Shown here one piece after another: positions 15,237 to 25,200 of a stretch of DNA of 64,000 nt. The notes beneath the pieces are model-generated. The model ran no database searches and was not told where the DNA came from. It saw nothing but the letters and a program-made list of their open reading frames with translations. Origin of the DNA: Streptomyces griseoviridis (GTDB lineage Bacteria > Actinomycetota > Actinomycetes > Streptomycetales > Streptomycetaceae); the NCBI RefSeq assembly GCF_005222485.1, contig NZ_CP029078.1:186001-250000 (forward strand), written 5' to 3'. Made by a program: the position numbers and the translations under genes. Every line of letters starts with the position of its first letter. The stretch's first letter is position 1.

Positions 15237-17492
15237 CTACGGCTCGTCCGGGGGCGGGTCGGCTCGTCGCCGTGCGGGGTCACGGTGGCGCAGGTCCTTG
15301 TACACGACGGCCAGTTCGTCCGCCGTGCGCCGGACGGAGAACCGCCGCGCCACCAGCTTGCGGCCCTCGGCCGCGTACCGTCGCCTGTCGTCGTCGGAGA
15401 CGGCCGACAGGCGCAGCAGGCCGTCCGTCAGGCCGGCCGCCGACGAGGTGTCCATCAGGACCCCGTTGACCTGGTCGCGCAGATAGTGAGCGACGCCGCC
15501 GCGGCGGGGCCCGGCGACCGCGAGCCCCGCCTCCATCGCCTCCAGGACCGCGATCCCGAACTCCTCCTTCGCGCTCGGGCACACGTACCAGGTGGAGGCA
15601 CCCGGGGCCCGGTGGGCGAGGGCGCGTTGCAGGCGGCGGACGTCGGTGTTGGGCAGCGCGGGCAGCAGCGCGAGCCGCGCGGCGGCCTCCGGACGACCGG
15701 CGAGCAGGGCGGCGATCCGGCGTCTGATCCCGCTCTCGGGGCCGGTCCCGGCTCCCGGTCCGCCGCCGACCAGCACCAGGGTGCCGGTGCGGTACAGGCC
15801 CGCCGTCAGCCAGGCGCTGACCAGGAGGTCCTGCTGTTTGACCGGGTGCAGCCTGCCCACCGTCAGCAGCAGGGGCAGGCCGCGGTCCTCGGGGTCGAGG
15901 GCGTCGGGGTGGCCACCGCCCCGGTAGAGCGCGGCCAGCGCCTCGCGCCGTCGGACGTGCTCGTCGGGCGCGGGCCGGTAGGGCGGGATGCCCTCGGGCG
16001 GCGCGGTGGGTCCGGTCCCGCCGTTCAGCCGGGCCAGACGGGGGAAGTGCCGGACGAGTTCGCGGGTGCCGCCGCGCCCGGGGAGCCCGACGACCGTGTC
16101 GGCCCGCGCGACCAGCCGGTCGGCGACGAACACCCGGTGCAGTTCGTCGCGGAGGGTCTCCGCAGTCCGGGGGTCGCCCTGGTCGCCGTCCTCGTACTGT
16201 CGTGCCAGCCCACGGTGCGGGTCGGGCGTGGCGGTGAAGACCGTCGCCGCGCCGAGGACGCAGGCCGCGTCGGCGAGTGCCAGGCTGCCGTCGTCGGCGT
16301 ACCGCACGTGCACGACGTCCGGCGGGCGCGCGGCGCCGCCCAGCAGCCGGACCGCCCACCAGGTGAGGGTGGCCCGGTGCTCGTGTGTCGGCGCAGGGGG
16401 TCCCGGGGTGTCCACGGGGAGTCTGACGATCCAGTGCCCCGGCTGCCGCTCGTGGGCGAGCCCGGCGTCGGCGGCCAGGTCGTCGTGCCCGGCCGTGACG
16501 ACGGTGATCACGCCGGCGACGCGGTCGGTGACGGCCAGCCGGTCGCCGAGTCCGCCGAGGAGGACGGAGAGTCCGCCGCTCTGCCCCTGCCCCGGCGTGT
16601 CGAGCCCGCCGAGCAGCATCGTCTGGACGACGAGGCGGCCCGGCCGACCCGACCACGGTCCGAGCACGGGCGCCGGGGGCGCGAGCAGCAGCCGCTCGTA
16701 GACGTCCAGGGCCCGCGAGGGCTCGGGCAGCAGGGCCACGCCGCCGGGCAGGAGGTGCAGGTGGCGCCACGCGGAGTGACGTGTGGCGCGGTCGTCGGTG
16801 GTCCTGGCGAGGGAGGCGGTCTCGACGGCGGTCAGCGGGCGGAGTGCGGCGGCGACCGCGAGGTCGAGCAGGAATCCGGCCGAGGGTTCGTCCGCCGGGT
16901 GGGCGAGCAGGGTGCGCAGCAGCGCCTCGGCGTGCGCGCGGCCGTACCCGCGGACCGCCCGGGGCCAGAGTTCGCGCACCGCGGACCGCAGCCGTGGGCC
17001 GCCGTCGCGGTGGGCGAGCAGGGCTTGGGGCGGCATGGGCACGCCGAGCCTGGCCGCCCGGCGGAGGCCCGCGACCGCGGCGTCCACGCGGCCGAGCGAG
17101 GGTCCCGGTTCGGACCGCGGGGTCCCGGGCCAGGGTCCGTACTCGGCCTCCAGCAGGCCGGCCAGCTCTCCCGGCCCGACGAAGGACCGTCCCGCCGTGC
17201 CGGACGGCGCGGTCGGCCACCGTCCCGCCTGCCGCTCCGCCGCGTCCGGGCCTCGCCCCGGCGGCTCGTGGTCCACGTGATCCACGTGGTCCACGTGATC
17301 CACGTGCTCCGGGGTGGGTGCGGTCCGTGCCGTGGCGTCGAAGAAGACGGCGCGGGCGGCCTCCAGGGGGTCGTCGGCAAGTGCCGGGTCGTCGGCGCGT
17401 GCCGGGCCGTCGGCGCTCGCCGGGCCGTCGGCGCTCGCCGGGTCACCGGGGCGTCCGCTCGGTCCGGGGCGGGTGGAAGCGGCGGGAACCAC
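15237..17492 (-). CDS. Large GT4-type glycosyltransferase
   Basis: A 751-residue protein whose C-terminal half is a GT-B retaining glycosyltransferase. It contains LLLTVGRLHPVKQQDLLVSA, LVLVGGGPG and the donor-site block CPSAKEEFGIAVLEAMEAGL with the E-x7-E pattern, then GGVAHYLRDQVNGVL. The long N-terminal half (about residues 70-400) contains TVVTAGHDDLAADAGLA and VVHVRYADDGSLALADAA, an acceptor-domain-like region resembling sucrose-phosphate synthase-type GT4 proteins. GTG start at 17492 is supported by AGGAG 5 bases upstream. Near the N-terminus a D-H-V repeat is encoded by 9-bp DNA repeats. It is divergent from a UGT-type gene. Acceptor and donor are unknown. Confidence 0.8.
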   Translation of the reverse strand: MVPAASTRPGPSGRPGDPASADGPASADGPARADDPALADDPLEAARAVFFDATARTAPTPEHVDHVDHVDHVDHEPPGRGPDAAERQAGRWPTAPSGTAGRSFVGPGELAGLLEAEYGPWPGTPRSEPGPSLGRVDAAVAGLRRAARLGVPMPPQALLAHRDGGPRLRSAVRELWPRAVRGYGRAHAEALLRTLLAHPADEPSAGFLLDLAVAAALRPLTAVETASLARTTDDRATRHSAWRHLHLLPGGVALLPEPSRALDVYERLLLAPPAPVLGPWSGRPGRLVVQTMLLGGLDTPGQGQSGGLSVLLGGLGDRLAVTDRVAGVITVVTAGHDDLAADAGLAHERQPGHWIVRLPVDTPGPPAPTHEHRATLTWWAVRLLGGAARPPDVVHVRYADDGSLALADAACVLGAATVFTATPDPHRGLARQYEDGDQGDPRTAETLRDELHRVFVADRLVARADTVVGLPGRGGTRELVRHFPRLARLNGGTGPTAPPEGIPPYRPAPDEHVRRREALAALYRGGGHPDALDPEDRGLPLLLTVGRLHPVKQQDLLVSAWLTAGLYRTGTLVLVGGGPGAGTGPESGIRRRIAALLAGRPEAAARLALLPALPNTDVRRLQRALAHRAPGASTWYVCPSAKEEFGIAVLEAMEAGLAVAGPRRGGVAHYLRDQVNGVLMDTSSAAGLTDGLLRLSAVSDDDRRRYAAEGRKLVARRFSVRRTADELAVVYKDLRHRDPARRRADPPPDEP
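17272..17309 (-). repeat. 9-bp tandem repeat with CACGTG core inside GT4 gene
   Basis: About four 9-bp units of the form TCCACGTG(A/G), each holding a CACGTG palindrome. They encode repeated Asp-His-Val near residue 60 of the glycosyltransferase. The unit length preserves frame. Confidence 0.85.
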
Positions 17493-17845
17493 ACGTTCTC
17501 CTGTCTCAGGAACGGCATCCGACCTGGGTGATTCCCGAAACCCCCGCCCACCGGACGCACCCGGGAACCGGTCACCCGCCACACCGGCCGAACGGACGCA
17601 CCGAGAACCCGACACGCGGCACACCGGCCAGCCGGACGCACCCCGGCCCCGCGGCCCGGAGCCCGCCCGCCCCTCCCCCGGCACGCCCCCCGCCTCCGCA
17701 CATACCGTCGGTCAGCCGCGCCTCCAGAAGTGCCGTGCGGCGGCGGTCGTCGCCGGACCGACCCGGTGGGTGGGTCGGGCGCGGCTACCATGCGCGGGTT
17801 CCCTTCCGCGGGCGAAGGCGGGAGGCCGCTGCCCGGAGGGTTCTC
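17493..17845. repeat. Divergent intergenic region with 40/41-bp tandem repeat
   Basis: The region between two divergent glycosyltransferase genes holds about 2.5 copies of a repeat starting with CGGACGCACC at 17552, 17593 and 17633, each followed by related sequence ending ACACCGGCC. Promoters for both genes must lie here. GGAGGG upstream of 17846 is the UGT gene's ribosome-binding site. No other gene is supported. Confidence 0.75.
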
Positions 17846-19213
17846 ATGCCGCGTGTCGTGGTCGTCAGTCCGCCGTTCCTGTCGCACGCGCGCCCGCTGT
17901 CGGTGCTGGCCGGTGCCCTGCGGGAGTCCGGCGCCGAGGTCCACTTCGCGTGCGCGCCGGCGTTCGAGCCGCTGGCGCGTGAGGCGGGTCTTCGCTTCGT
18001 CCCGCTGTCCGTGACGCGCAACGCGAACACCGGGGTGGCCGAGTCGACCCGGCAGGACGCCGAGGAGGCGGCGCGGCTGCGCGCGTTCCTCGACGCCACC
18101 CGGGAAGGGGCCGTCGCCGCGCTGCTGGCGCAGGCCAGGCACCGGCACGCGGACCTGCTCGCGGATCCCGAAGGGGTGCTGGAGGCACTGCGCGCGGTCG
18201 ACCTGGAGGTGCGGCCCGACTGGTACGTCGTCGACCAGCTCAGCTATCCCGTCACCCTCGCCCTGCACTGTCTCGGCCTGCGCTACGCGACGTTCTGTCC
18301 CGGCCACCCGAGCTACGTGCTCTCGGGACCGGACGCGTTCTTCGGTCTCCCGTCGGCCTGGCCGGACGCGCTGCGCCCCGAGCCGGGCGGGCTGACGGAG
18401 CTGCGGGCGGCGGTCGAACGCAACGACGCGGACTTCACCGCGCTGTTCACGGCGTTCGCCCGCCGGTTCGCGCCCTCCCGTCCGGCGCCCGGCCGGGCCT
18501 TCGCGCTCACCTCGCCGCACGCCGTCGTGCACGGCTACCCCGCGCTGCCGTGGCTGCCGGTTCCGTCGGCCGGACCGCTCCGGCTGTTCGCCGGTCACAT
18601 GGCGGCGCCGCCCGAGCGGCTCGACGCCGAGTGGGGCGGGCGGCTCGGTCGGCTGCGGGCGCACGGGGGCCGGCTGGTCCTGGTCGCGTTCGGCACGTTC
18701 CTGTCCGCCCGCGACGACGTGCTGCGCACCGTCGTCCGGGGTCTGCTGGCGGGCGCGCGGGACGTGTCCGTCGTCGTCGCGGCGGGCGACCGGGCCGACG
18801 CGCTGGCCGATCTCGCGGGCGACCGCTCCGTGGTGGCGCGGTCGGTGCCGCAGCGGGCGCTGCTCGAACACGCGGACGCCATGGTCCACCACGGCGGCGG
18901 CAACTCCTTCACCGAGTGCCTGCGCGCGGGGGTGCCGGCGCTGGTGCTGCCGTTCTCCAGCGATCAGTTCGCCGTCGCGCGGGACGCGGAACGCGCGGGC
19001 GCGGGTGTGGTGCTCGATCCGAACACGCTGTCGGCGTCCGACGTCCCCGCGGCCCTGGCCGGGGCGACGGAAGGCCCGGGGCGGCGGCTCGCCGCGCTGG
19101 CCGCGCGGGTGCGGGAGCGCGGCCCGCGGTGGGCCGCGGACCGGTTGTCGACGGCGATGGAGTCGCCCACGCGCGGCGGTCCCGTGGACTCCGCCGGCCC
19201 GTCGCCCCGGTGA
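17846..19213 (+). CDS. UGT/MGT-family (GT1) glycosyltransferase
   Basis: A 455-residue GT-B fold enzyme related to macrolide and UDP-glucuronosyl transferases. The N-terminal VVVSPPFLSHARPLSVLAGAL is the acceptor-domain start. The C-terminal donor motif is VHHGGGNSFTECLRAGVPAL followed by PFSSDQFAVA, essentially the family signature. Members transfer an activated sugar to small molecules such as macrolides or other natural products. ATG at 17846 follows GGAGGG at a good distance. Partners nearby are the divergent GT4 gene and a downstream SRPBCC protein; no biosynthetic core enzymes are present, so this may be a detoxifying or tailoring enzyme. Acceptor unknown. Confidence 0.88.
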   Translation: MPRVVVVSPPFLSHARPLSVLAGALRESGAEVHFACAPAFEPLAREAGLRFVPLSVTRNANTGVAESTRQDAEEAARLRAFLDATREGAVAALLAQARHRHADLLADPEGVLEALRAVDLEVRPDWYVVDQLSYPVTLALHCLGLRYATFCPGHPSYVLSGPDAFFGLPSAWPDALRPEPGGLTELRAAVERNDADFTALFTAFARRFAPSRPAPGRAFALTSPHAVVHGYPALPWLPVPSAGPLRLFAGHMAAPPERLDAEWGGRLGRLRAHGGRLVLVAFGTFLSARDDVLRTVVRGLLAGARDVSVVVAAGDRADALADLAGDRSVVARSVPQRALLEHADAMVHHGGGNSFTECLRAGVPALVLPFSSDQFAVARDAERAGAGVVLDPNTLSASDVPAALAGATEGPGRRLAALAARVRERGPRWAADRLSTAMESPTRGGPVDSAGPSPR

Positions 19214-19318
19214 TCTTGGGGTTCCTGGCGCGGCGGTGCATCCGCCGGCCGTCCCCGGGCGGAATCACCGGTACCGACACGGGGACCGCAGGTCGGGGGA
19301 CGAACAACGGAGGCATTG

Positions 19319-19774
19319 ATGGTCGAGGTCGAGCGTGTCCTGACCCTGGACCACCCGCTCGCTGAGGTCGTGCGCCATCTCGCGGACTTCTCGCACACCG
19401 AGGAGTGGGACCCGGGCACCGTCACCTGCGATCAGATCAGCGGCGGCGCGCCGTCGGTCGGGACCGAGTGGCGGAACGTGTCGGAGTTCCGCGGGCGCCG
19501 CACGGAGCTGCGGTACCGGCTCGTCCGCTTCGAGGCGGACCGCCTCACGTTCGTGGGGCGCAACAGAACGGCCACCTCGACCGACGACCTGAGTTTCGAG
19601 GAGCACGGCGGGCGGACCCGGTTGACCTACCGGGCGCGCATCGACTTCCACGGTCTCGCGCGGCTGGCCGGGCCTTTCCTCAGGCGGGAGTTCGAGCGGC
19701 TGGGCGACGGCGTCGCGGAGCGGCTGCCCCGGGCGCTCGACCTCGCGCTCGGCGCCCCGCCGTCACGGCGTTGA
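19319..19774 (+). CDS. SRPBCC (polyketide cyclase/START-like) family protein
   Basis: A 151-residue single-domain protein with the SRPBCC pattern: early beta-strand (MVEVERVLTLDHPLAEVVRHL), EEWDPGTV, then alternating strands (YRLVRFEADRLTFVGRN, LTYRARIDFHGLARL) and a long C-terminal helix. Such proteins bind hydrophobic ligands; catalytic function cannot be assigned. ATG at 19319 is preferred over the adjacent TTG because GGAGG lies 5 bases upstream. It follows the UGT gene by 105 bases on the same strand and may be co-transcribed with it. Confidence 0.8.
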   Translation: MVEVERVLTLDHPLAEVVRHLADFSHTEEWDPGTVTCDQISGGAPSVGTEWRNVSEFRGRRTELRYRLVRFEADRLTFVGRNRTATSTDDLSFEEHGGRTRLTYRARIDFHGLARLAGPFLRREFERLGDGVAERLPRALDLALGAPPSRR

Positions 19775-19850
19775 GGTGACGCGGCGCGCGCTGGAGCACG
19801 GGTGGGGCGCGGCGGCCGTGGCCCCCGCGCCCTCGTGTTGCGGGTGGTGC

Positions 19851-20849
19851 TCAGCTCGGACTGCAACTGACGGTGGGCCAGGTCCAGGTGCCGTTGGACT
19901 GGACGGTGACGCCCCAGTTGTTGCCGTTCCCGTTGGGTTTCGCGGTGAGGACCTGCGCGCTCGGGTACGTGGCCGCGATGTTCCAGGTGGAGAGGATCTT
20001 CTCCGGTGACGGCACGTTCATGGTGACGGTCCAGTTGCTCGAACCGGTCACCGCGACGTTCAGGTTGTACCGGTCGCTCCACTGCTGACCCGCGGTGACG
20101 GTCGCGGTGCAGCCGGTACCACCACCGCCGCCACCTCCGCCACCGCCACCGCCGGTGCCGTCGGGTGCCACCGCGCGGCCCGTCTGCGGGGAGATCATCC
20201 CGGCGCAGAGACCTCGGGAGGTGAGGTTCTGCGCGATGCGCGGGATCGCGGCGAGCGTGTTGGCCGGCCACTCGTGCATGAGGATGACCTGCCCGCTGGT
20301 GAGCCGGCCGACCGCCTGGACGATCGCGTCGGTGCTCGCGCCGTTCCAGTCCTGCGAGTCGACGTCCCAGATGACCTCGGTGAGCCCGTACTTGGCCTCG
20401 ACCGACTTCAGGGTCGCGTTGGTCTCGCCGTAGGGCGGGCGGAACAGTTTCGGCGTGCCGCCGCCCGCGCTCGCGATGGCCTGCTGGGTGCGCGAGACCT
20501 CGGAGTCGATCTGCGCCTGGCTCTGCTGGATCAGGTGCGGGTGGGTGTAGCTGTGGTTGCCGACCCACATGCCCGCGTTGATCTCGGCCTGGACCTGCGC
20601 CGGGTAGGAGGCCGCGAACTGGCCCTCGTTGAACATGGTGGCCCGCAGCCCGTTCTGCTTGAGGGCGTTGAGCACGGCCGGGGTGTGGTCGTTGGAGGGG
20701 CCGTCGTCGAAGGTGAGTCCGACATAGCCGTTGCAGGTGGCGGCCTGCGAGGGCGTGGCGTCGACGGCGACCAGTCCGGCCACCGTCAGCGCGACGGCGG
20801 TCAGTGCGGTGAGCGCGGCACGCAGCGGCCGCCCGGATGTGATGCGCAT
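19851..20849 (-). CDS. axeA: Secreted CE4 polysaccharide deacetylase/acetylxylan esterase with CBM2
   Basis: A 332-residue secreted enzyme. A signal peptide (about 1-35, ending PSQAA) is followed by a NodB-homology CE4 domain with its motifs in order: LTFDDGPS (catalytic Asp and metal Asp), [10 protein letters not shown] (HxxxH metal site), [19 protein letters not shown] and ILMHEW. Next come a poly-Gly linker of about 12 residues and a C-terminal CBM2 ([12 protein letters not shown] to the end). It should deacetylate xylan or chitooligosaccharide outside the cell. Its place 32 bases downstream of a GH11 xylanase matches the known Streptomyces xlnB-axeA operon, which favours acetylxylan esterase. 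The CBM2 DNA is almost identical to that of the xylanase. Confidence 0.87.
   Translation of the reverse strand: MRITSGRPLRAALTALTAVALTVAGLVAVDATPSQAATCNGYVGLTFDDGPSNDHTPAVLNALKQNGLRATMFNEGQFAASYPAQVQAEINAGMWVGNHSYTHPHLIQQSQAQIDSEVSRTQQAIASAGGGTPKLFRPPYGETNATLKSVEAKYGLTEVIWDVDSQDWNGASTDAIVQAVGRLTSGQVILMHEWPANTLAAIPRIAQNLTSRGLCAGMISPQTGRAVAPDGTGGGGGGGGGGGGTGCTATVTAGQQWSDRYNLNVAVTGSSNWTVTMNVPSPEKILSTWNIAATYPSAQVLTAKPNGNGNNWGVTVQSNGTWTWPTVSCSPS
19861..20144. repeat. Direct repeat copy 1 (CBM2-encoding, 284 bp)
   Basis: This 284-base block matches 20892-21175 at every base I compared except one (C at 19968, G at 20999), and that change is silent. It covers the CBM2 and the poly-Gly linker junction. 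Sequences diverge immediately on both sides. Confidence 0.93.
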
Positions 20850-20881
20850 GCTGACCTCTCTGACTGTCTCGGGGCCGGTGG

Positions 20882-21886
20882 TCAGGCCGCGCTGCAACTG
20901 ACGGTGGGCCAGGTCCAGGTGCCGTTGGACTGGACGGTGACGCCCCAGTTGTTGCCGTTCCCGTTGGGTTTCGCGGTGAGGACCTGCGCGCTCGGGTAGG
21001 TGGCCGCGATGTTCCAGGTGGAGAGGATCTTCTCCGGTGACGGCACGTTCATGGTGACGGTCCAGTTGCTCGAACCGGTCACCGCGACGTTCAGGTTGTA
21101 CCGGTCGCTCCACTGCTGACCCGCGGTGACGGTCGCGGTGCAGCCGGTACCACCACCGCCGCCACCTCCGCCACCTCCGCCGCCGGTGCCCGAGTCGCTC
21201 ACGGTGATGTTCGAGTTGCCGCTGCTCTGGTAGCCCTCGGTGGCGAGGATCTGGTAGTTGAAGGTGCCCAGGCTCATGCCGTTGCGGGACCAGGCGTCGA
21301 AGTGGTTGCCCGTGGTGATGGTCCCCCCGGTCCGCTTCGACTGCCGGACGCTCCAGTACTGGTTGAAGGTGCGGGTGCCCTCGATGGAGGGGGCGTTGAC
21401 GCGGGTCGTCTGGTAGATGTCGTAGGTGCCGCCGTCGCTGGTGACGGTGCCCTTGTACGTCCCGGTGGGCCGGTAGGTGCCCCAGTTGTCGACCACGTAG
21501 TACTCGACGAGCGGGTTGGTGGTCCAGCCGTAGAGCGCCAGATAGGCGTTGCCCGACGGGTTGAAGGTGCCGGAGTAGCTGACGTTGCGGCGGGCGCCGG
21601 TACTCCAGCCCTTGCCCGCCACGAAGTTGCCGCTGTTGCTCCAGTTGGTGCCGTAGTTGCCGGCCGCTCCCAGGCTCATGGAGACGGAACCGCCGCCGTC
21701 GGTCCAGAACGAGTAGTAGGAGCCGTTGTTGGTGCCGGTCTGGTTCGTCGTGATGACCGTGTCGGCGTTGGCGACACCGGGCAGCAGCAGGGCCGCCACG
21801 GCGATCAGGGCGATGGTGCAGGCGCTTCGCACGCGCTGCGGCAGACGGCCGCTGCCGCGGCCCTTCGGTTCGACGAGCGTCTCCAT
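20882..21886 (-). CDS. xlnB: Secreted GH11 endo-1,4-beta-xylanase with CBM2
   Basis: A 334-residue secreted xylanase. A long signal peptide (about 1-42, cleaved near GVANA) precedes the GH11 jelly-roll. The nucleophile Glu is in [12 protein letters not shown] and the acid/base Glu in [24 protein letters not shown] is the family's N-terminal strand. A Gly linker and C-terminal CBM2 follow. Size and architecture match XlnB of Streptomyces lividans, and the downstream CE4 gene completes the same operon. ATG at 21886; GGAGGA lies about 10 bases upstream. Expression is probably controlled through palindromes in the upstream 388 bases. Confidence 0.93.
   Translation of the reverse strand: METLVEPKGRGSGRLPQRVRSACTIALIAVAALLLPGVANADTVITTNQTGTNNGSYYSFWTDGGGSVSMSLGAAGNYGTNWSNSGNFVAGKGWSTGARRNVSYSGTFNPSGNAYLALYGWTTNPLVEYYVVDNWGTYRPTGTYKGTVTSDGGTYDIYQTTRVNAPSIEGTRTFNQYWSVRQSKRTGGTITTGNHFDAWSRNGMSLGTFNYQILATEGYQSSGNSNITVSDSGTGGGGGGGGGGGGTGCTATVTAGQQWSDRYNLNVAVTGSSNWTVTMNVPSPEKILSTWNIAATYPSAQVLTAKPNGNGNNWGVTVQSNGTWTWPTVSCSAA
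20892..21175. repeat. Direct repeat copy 2 (CBM2-encoding, 284 bp)
   Basis: Partner of 19861-20144 at a constant offset of 1031 bases, with one silent mismatch. Homologous recombination between the copies would delete or fuse the xylanase and esterase genes. Confidence 0.93.
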
Positions 21887-22229
21887 GGGGGTGGGTCCTC
21901 CTCGTGGGGCGGGTGCGGGAGCCGAACGGCACGCCGGCCCGCGCGGGGGCGGACGGACGGCGTCCGGGCGTTCGACAGTGTTGAACTGGGCACATCAACT
22001 GTCAACAGTTTCGGCACCGAGAGCGAAACCTTCGGTTACCCGCAGATGACACGAGGGCCCAATAGACGCAGCTCAAAGGCTGTTGGATCGATGAATCGTC
22101 GAAACAATTCGGCGGAGCGCGTTTCGCGAGATCATTTCGTAGATCCTTTGACATCGAAACTTTCGGCGATCTCGCGAATCATGCGAAGCCGATCGGAGCG
22201 GGACGGACACCGCGCCCGGACAGCACGGC
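21887..22229 (-). promoter_or_regulatory. Xylanase upstream regulatory region with nested palindromes
   Basis: This stretch upstream of the xylanase is visibly richer in A/T than its surroundings. On the minus strand TTGACA (22005-22000) is followed after 17 bases by AACACT (21982-21977), a possible promoter with a weak -10. The -35 sits inside a perfect 14-bp palindrome (AACTGT CA ACAGTT, 21997-22010). Further upstream are several CGAAAC/GTTTCG words, including CGAAACTTTCG at 22155-22165 and looser versions at 22024 and 22100. An 11-bp inverted repeat (TTCGCGAGATC at 22123-22133, complement at 22168-22178) encloses the 22155 site. GAAA/TTTC palindromes are known near Streptomyces xylanase genes; assignment here is inference. 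Confidence 0.65.
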
Positions 22230-22260
22230 GCGGGGCCGCCCTCGGAGAGGACGGCCCCGC
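22230..22260 (-). terminator. Hairpin terminator of the GH87 gene
   Basis: GCGGGGCCG (22230-22238) pairs perfectly with CGGCCCCGC (22252-22260), and the loop holds a further CCTC/GAGG pairing. It starts 14 bases beyond the stop codon of the minus-strand glucanase gene. There is no U-run, which is usual for Streptomyces terminators. Confidence 0.75.
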
Positions 22261-22274
22261 GGTTCGGTCGGGCC

Positions 22275-25200
22275 CTACTCGACGTTGATCTTGAAGGTGC
22301 TGGTCCTGTTGCGGATGTCCTCGGCGTTGCCGCTCATCCGCAGATTGCGGAAGGTGGCCTCACCGACGGCCGGCCCCTGGCCGGGTTCCGGCAACTCGTT
22401 GGCCCAGATGCCGAATCCGGACTTGGCGTCGAACGCGTCCCCGCTCTTCTTGGAGTTGGTGATGGAGATGTCGGTGAAGATCGTGTCCTTCACCGGGAAC
22501 TGGGGCTGGCTCCCCACGTAGTTGGTCTGGAACATCACGCCTCCGTAGGTGGAGTCGTCGATGTCGACGTCGTTGACCCGGATGCCCTGGAAGACCTTCG
22601 AGGCGGAGAACGCCCAGATCGCCGGGAAGACCTGCGAGCCCCAGAAGTGGCCGCCGGTCCGCTCGAGGGAGACGTTCTCGATCGTCGTCGGCACGGTCCC
22701 GAACCCGTTCATCGGGTAGCCGAAGTCCAGCGAGGAGATGGTGATGCCGGAGTAGACGAGGGTGTCGGCGATACGGATGTTGCGGAAGGTGTTGTCGTAG
22801 CCGCCGTAGACGGCGACCCCGGCCGCGCGCCAGGTGAGCGTCGAGGTCAGGTTCTCGTAGAGGTTGTTCTTCTCGTCGGAGCCGCCCGCGTCGATCGCCG
22901 AGAACAGGGCGAAGCTGTCGTCGCCCGTGGCCCGCGCGTCGTTGTTGACGACGTGGTTGTCGGTGGAGCCGTTCGTCATGTTGACGCCGTCGGCGAACGT
23001 GTCCCGGATGCGGGTGTTCTTGATGGTCATGCTGTCGGTGTTGGCGCCCCAGTACAGGCACACCATGTGCTCGACCCAGATGTCGTCGATGGTGATGCCG
23101 GAGACGTTGGAGAAGTCGAACACCTTGCCCGGCCCGTCGATCCGGGACGTGTAGTTGCCGAAGTAGGCGAACCCGGCGAACGTCGAGCCGTTGGCGGTGG
23201 CCTCGGCGCGGAAGCCGATGTCGGTGTTCTCCTGCGAGGAGGGGGCGTGGAAGCGGGTGAACCACGGCCCGGCCCCGACGACCTTGACGGCCTTCCCGTA
23301 GACCTGGAACTTGCTGGACGTCTCGTAGTCGCCCGGGGGCAGGTAGACGCCGACGAGCTTGCCCGTGGTGTCCATACGGACCTTGTCGAGCGCGTTCTGC
23401 ACGTCCTGGTGGCCGAAACCGGCCGGGACCGTGTAGGCCGCCGGGTCCGGGTTCGCGACCGCCGTCGCCTGCTCGGTGTTGATGAAGTCGACGGCGTAGG
23501 TGGAGGTGTTGGCCGCGTCCTTCTGGAGGCGGATCTTCGAGCCGGCCTGCACGGTCCTGCCGAGCGACAGACTGGCCTCGTCGTAGATGTGGCGCGGGGC
23601 TCCGGAGCCGGGCGAGTTGCCGGGCGAGGCCTCGCTGCCGTACAGCCAGGCGTACTTCGCGGTGAGGTCGATCGCCTTGAGGAACTGGCCGTCCACGTAG
23701 ACGTCGAGCGTGGTGTCGGTGCCGTCCGGGATCGAGAAGCGGGTCACCAGGGTGTTGGTCGCCGCGCGGGTGGTCCACTCGACGTACTGGCCGGTCGCGG
23801 AGAGGGTGACCGCCTTGCGGCCGCTCGCCTCACCGGCGACGTCACCGATGGTCCTGTTCGGTCCGACGACCTTGGCGCCGCCGCCGAGCGTGCCGTCCTC
23901 GGCCTCGTACATGTCGTACGGCATGTCCGCGCCCCGGCCGACGAACAGGGCTTGCGTGGTGGTGTTGTTGGCGCGTTTGACCGGCAGTTCGTTTGCGTCG
24001 TCGGCGATGACCGTCCTGATCGTGTACTTGCCGTTGACGGCCGTCCACGAGCCGAGGGCGACCGGCGCGGTGGTCTGGCCCGCGGCGATGGCCCCGCTGT
24101 AGGAGCCGGTGAGGGTCTTGACGGTGGCGCCCTTGGAGTCCTGGACCGTCAGGGTGACGCCGTGGGCACCGGCGGCCGAGGCGACCGTCCCCTGGTTCTT
24201 GAGGGCGATGGAGAACTTCACCTCGTCACCGGCCGAGGCGCTGGACGGGGTCCAGGACACCGGCGCGGCCAGCAGGTCGGAGCTGGAGACGGGCTTGACG
24301 ACGAGGGCGTCGGAGCGGGTGAAGGTGTTGTTCGCCTCGTTCTGCTCGATGACCTTGTTCGACGGGTCCACCTCGGCGCCGACCGGGTAACTGCCCGCGT
24401 CCCGGGCCCCGATGCTCGCCGTGACCGTCTTCGACTCACCGGCCGCGAGCGCCGGCACGTCCGCCGTCGCCGCCTTCGTGCCGCCGAGCGTGAAGTTCAG
24501 GTCGGTGGCCTTCGACGGCTTGCTGCCGCCGTTGCGGACGGTCGCGGTGAGGCTGATGGCGTCCGACTCGACCGGCGCGGCGGGCGAGTTGGTGATGCCG
24601 GTGACGCTGAGGTCCGGGTTGGCGGCCGGGGTGCCGATCACCTGGAACTCGGCGACCTGCGCGCCCGGGGCACCCGAGTTGGAGGTGAACTTCAGCTGGA
24701 CGTCGGCGGCGGCGCCGGAGACCGGGATGGTCACCGTGTTGCCCGACGCGGGCGAGAAGCTGTAGTCCTTCGCCGCGACGAGACTGGTGAAGGCCGTGCC
24801 GTCCTGGTCGCGGCCGAGGACCTGGATGTTCTGCGTGCGCGTCGACCAGGCCGCGTCCGGGTTCAGCTTCACGACGACCTGGCCGAGGTCGGCGTTGGCA
24901 CCCAGCTTCGCGGTGAGGGTGGCCGGGTAGGAGCCGCCCGCGCTCTCCCAATAGGTGCTCGTCAGACCGTCGTTGGCGTTCTCGGCGACATAGGTGAAGG
25001 TGTACGAGGAGGCCGTGATGGGCTTGCCCTGCGCGAGGTTGGAGCCGGGGCCCGTCGGCGATCCCGGCCGGGTGACGCTGTTGCTCGCCACCGACACGTT
25101 GCCCGCCGCGTCCCTCGCCTTCACGGTGTAGGTGACCGTGGCCGCCGCCGACGGAGTGTCGGTGTACGTCGTGACATTGCCCGCGACGGACTTCAGGAGC

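Noticed and set aside
13578..17531. A 1317-codon plus-strand frame crossing the PucR gene and antisense to the GT4 gene
   Set aside because: It overlaps the PucR gene in another frame and lacks domains; treated as a shadow.
19851..21998. One 715-codon minus frame spanning both xylanase and deacetylase regions
   Set aside because: In the xylanase part it is out of frame with the GH11 enzyme. The real genes start at 21886 and 20849 with signal peptides.
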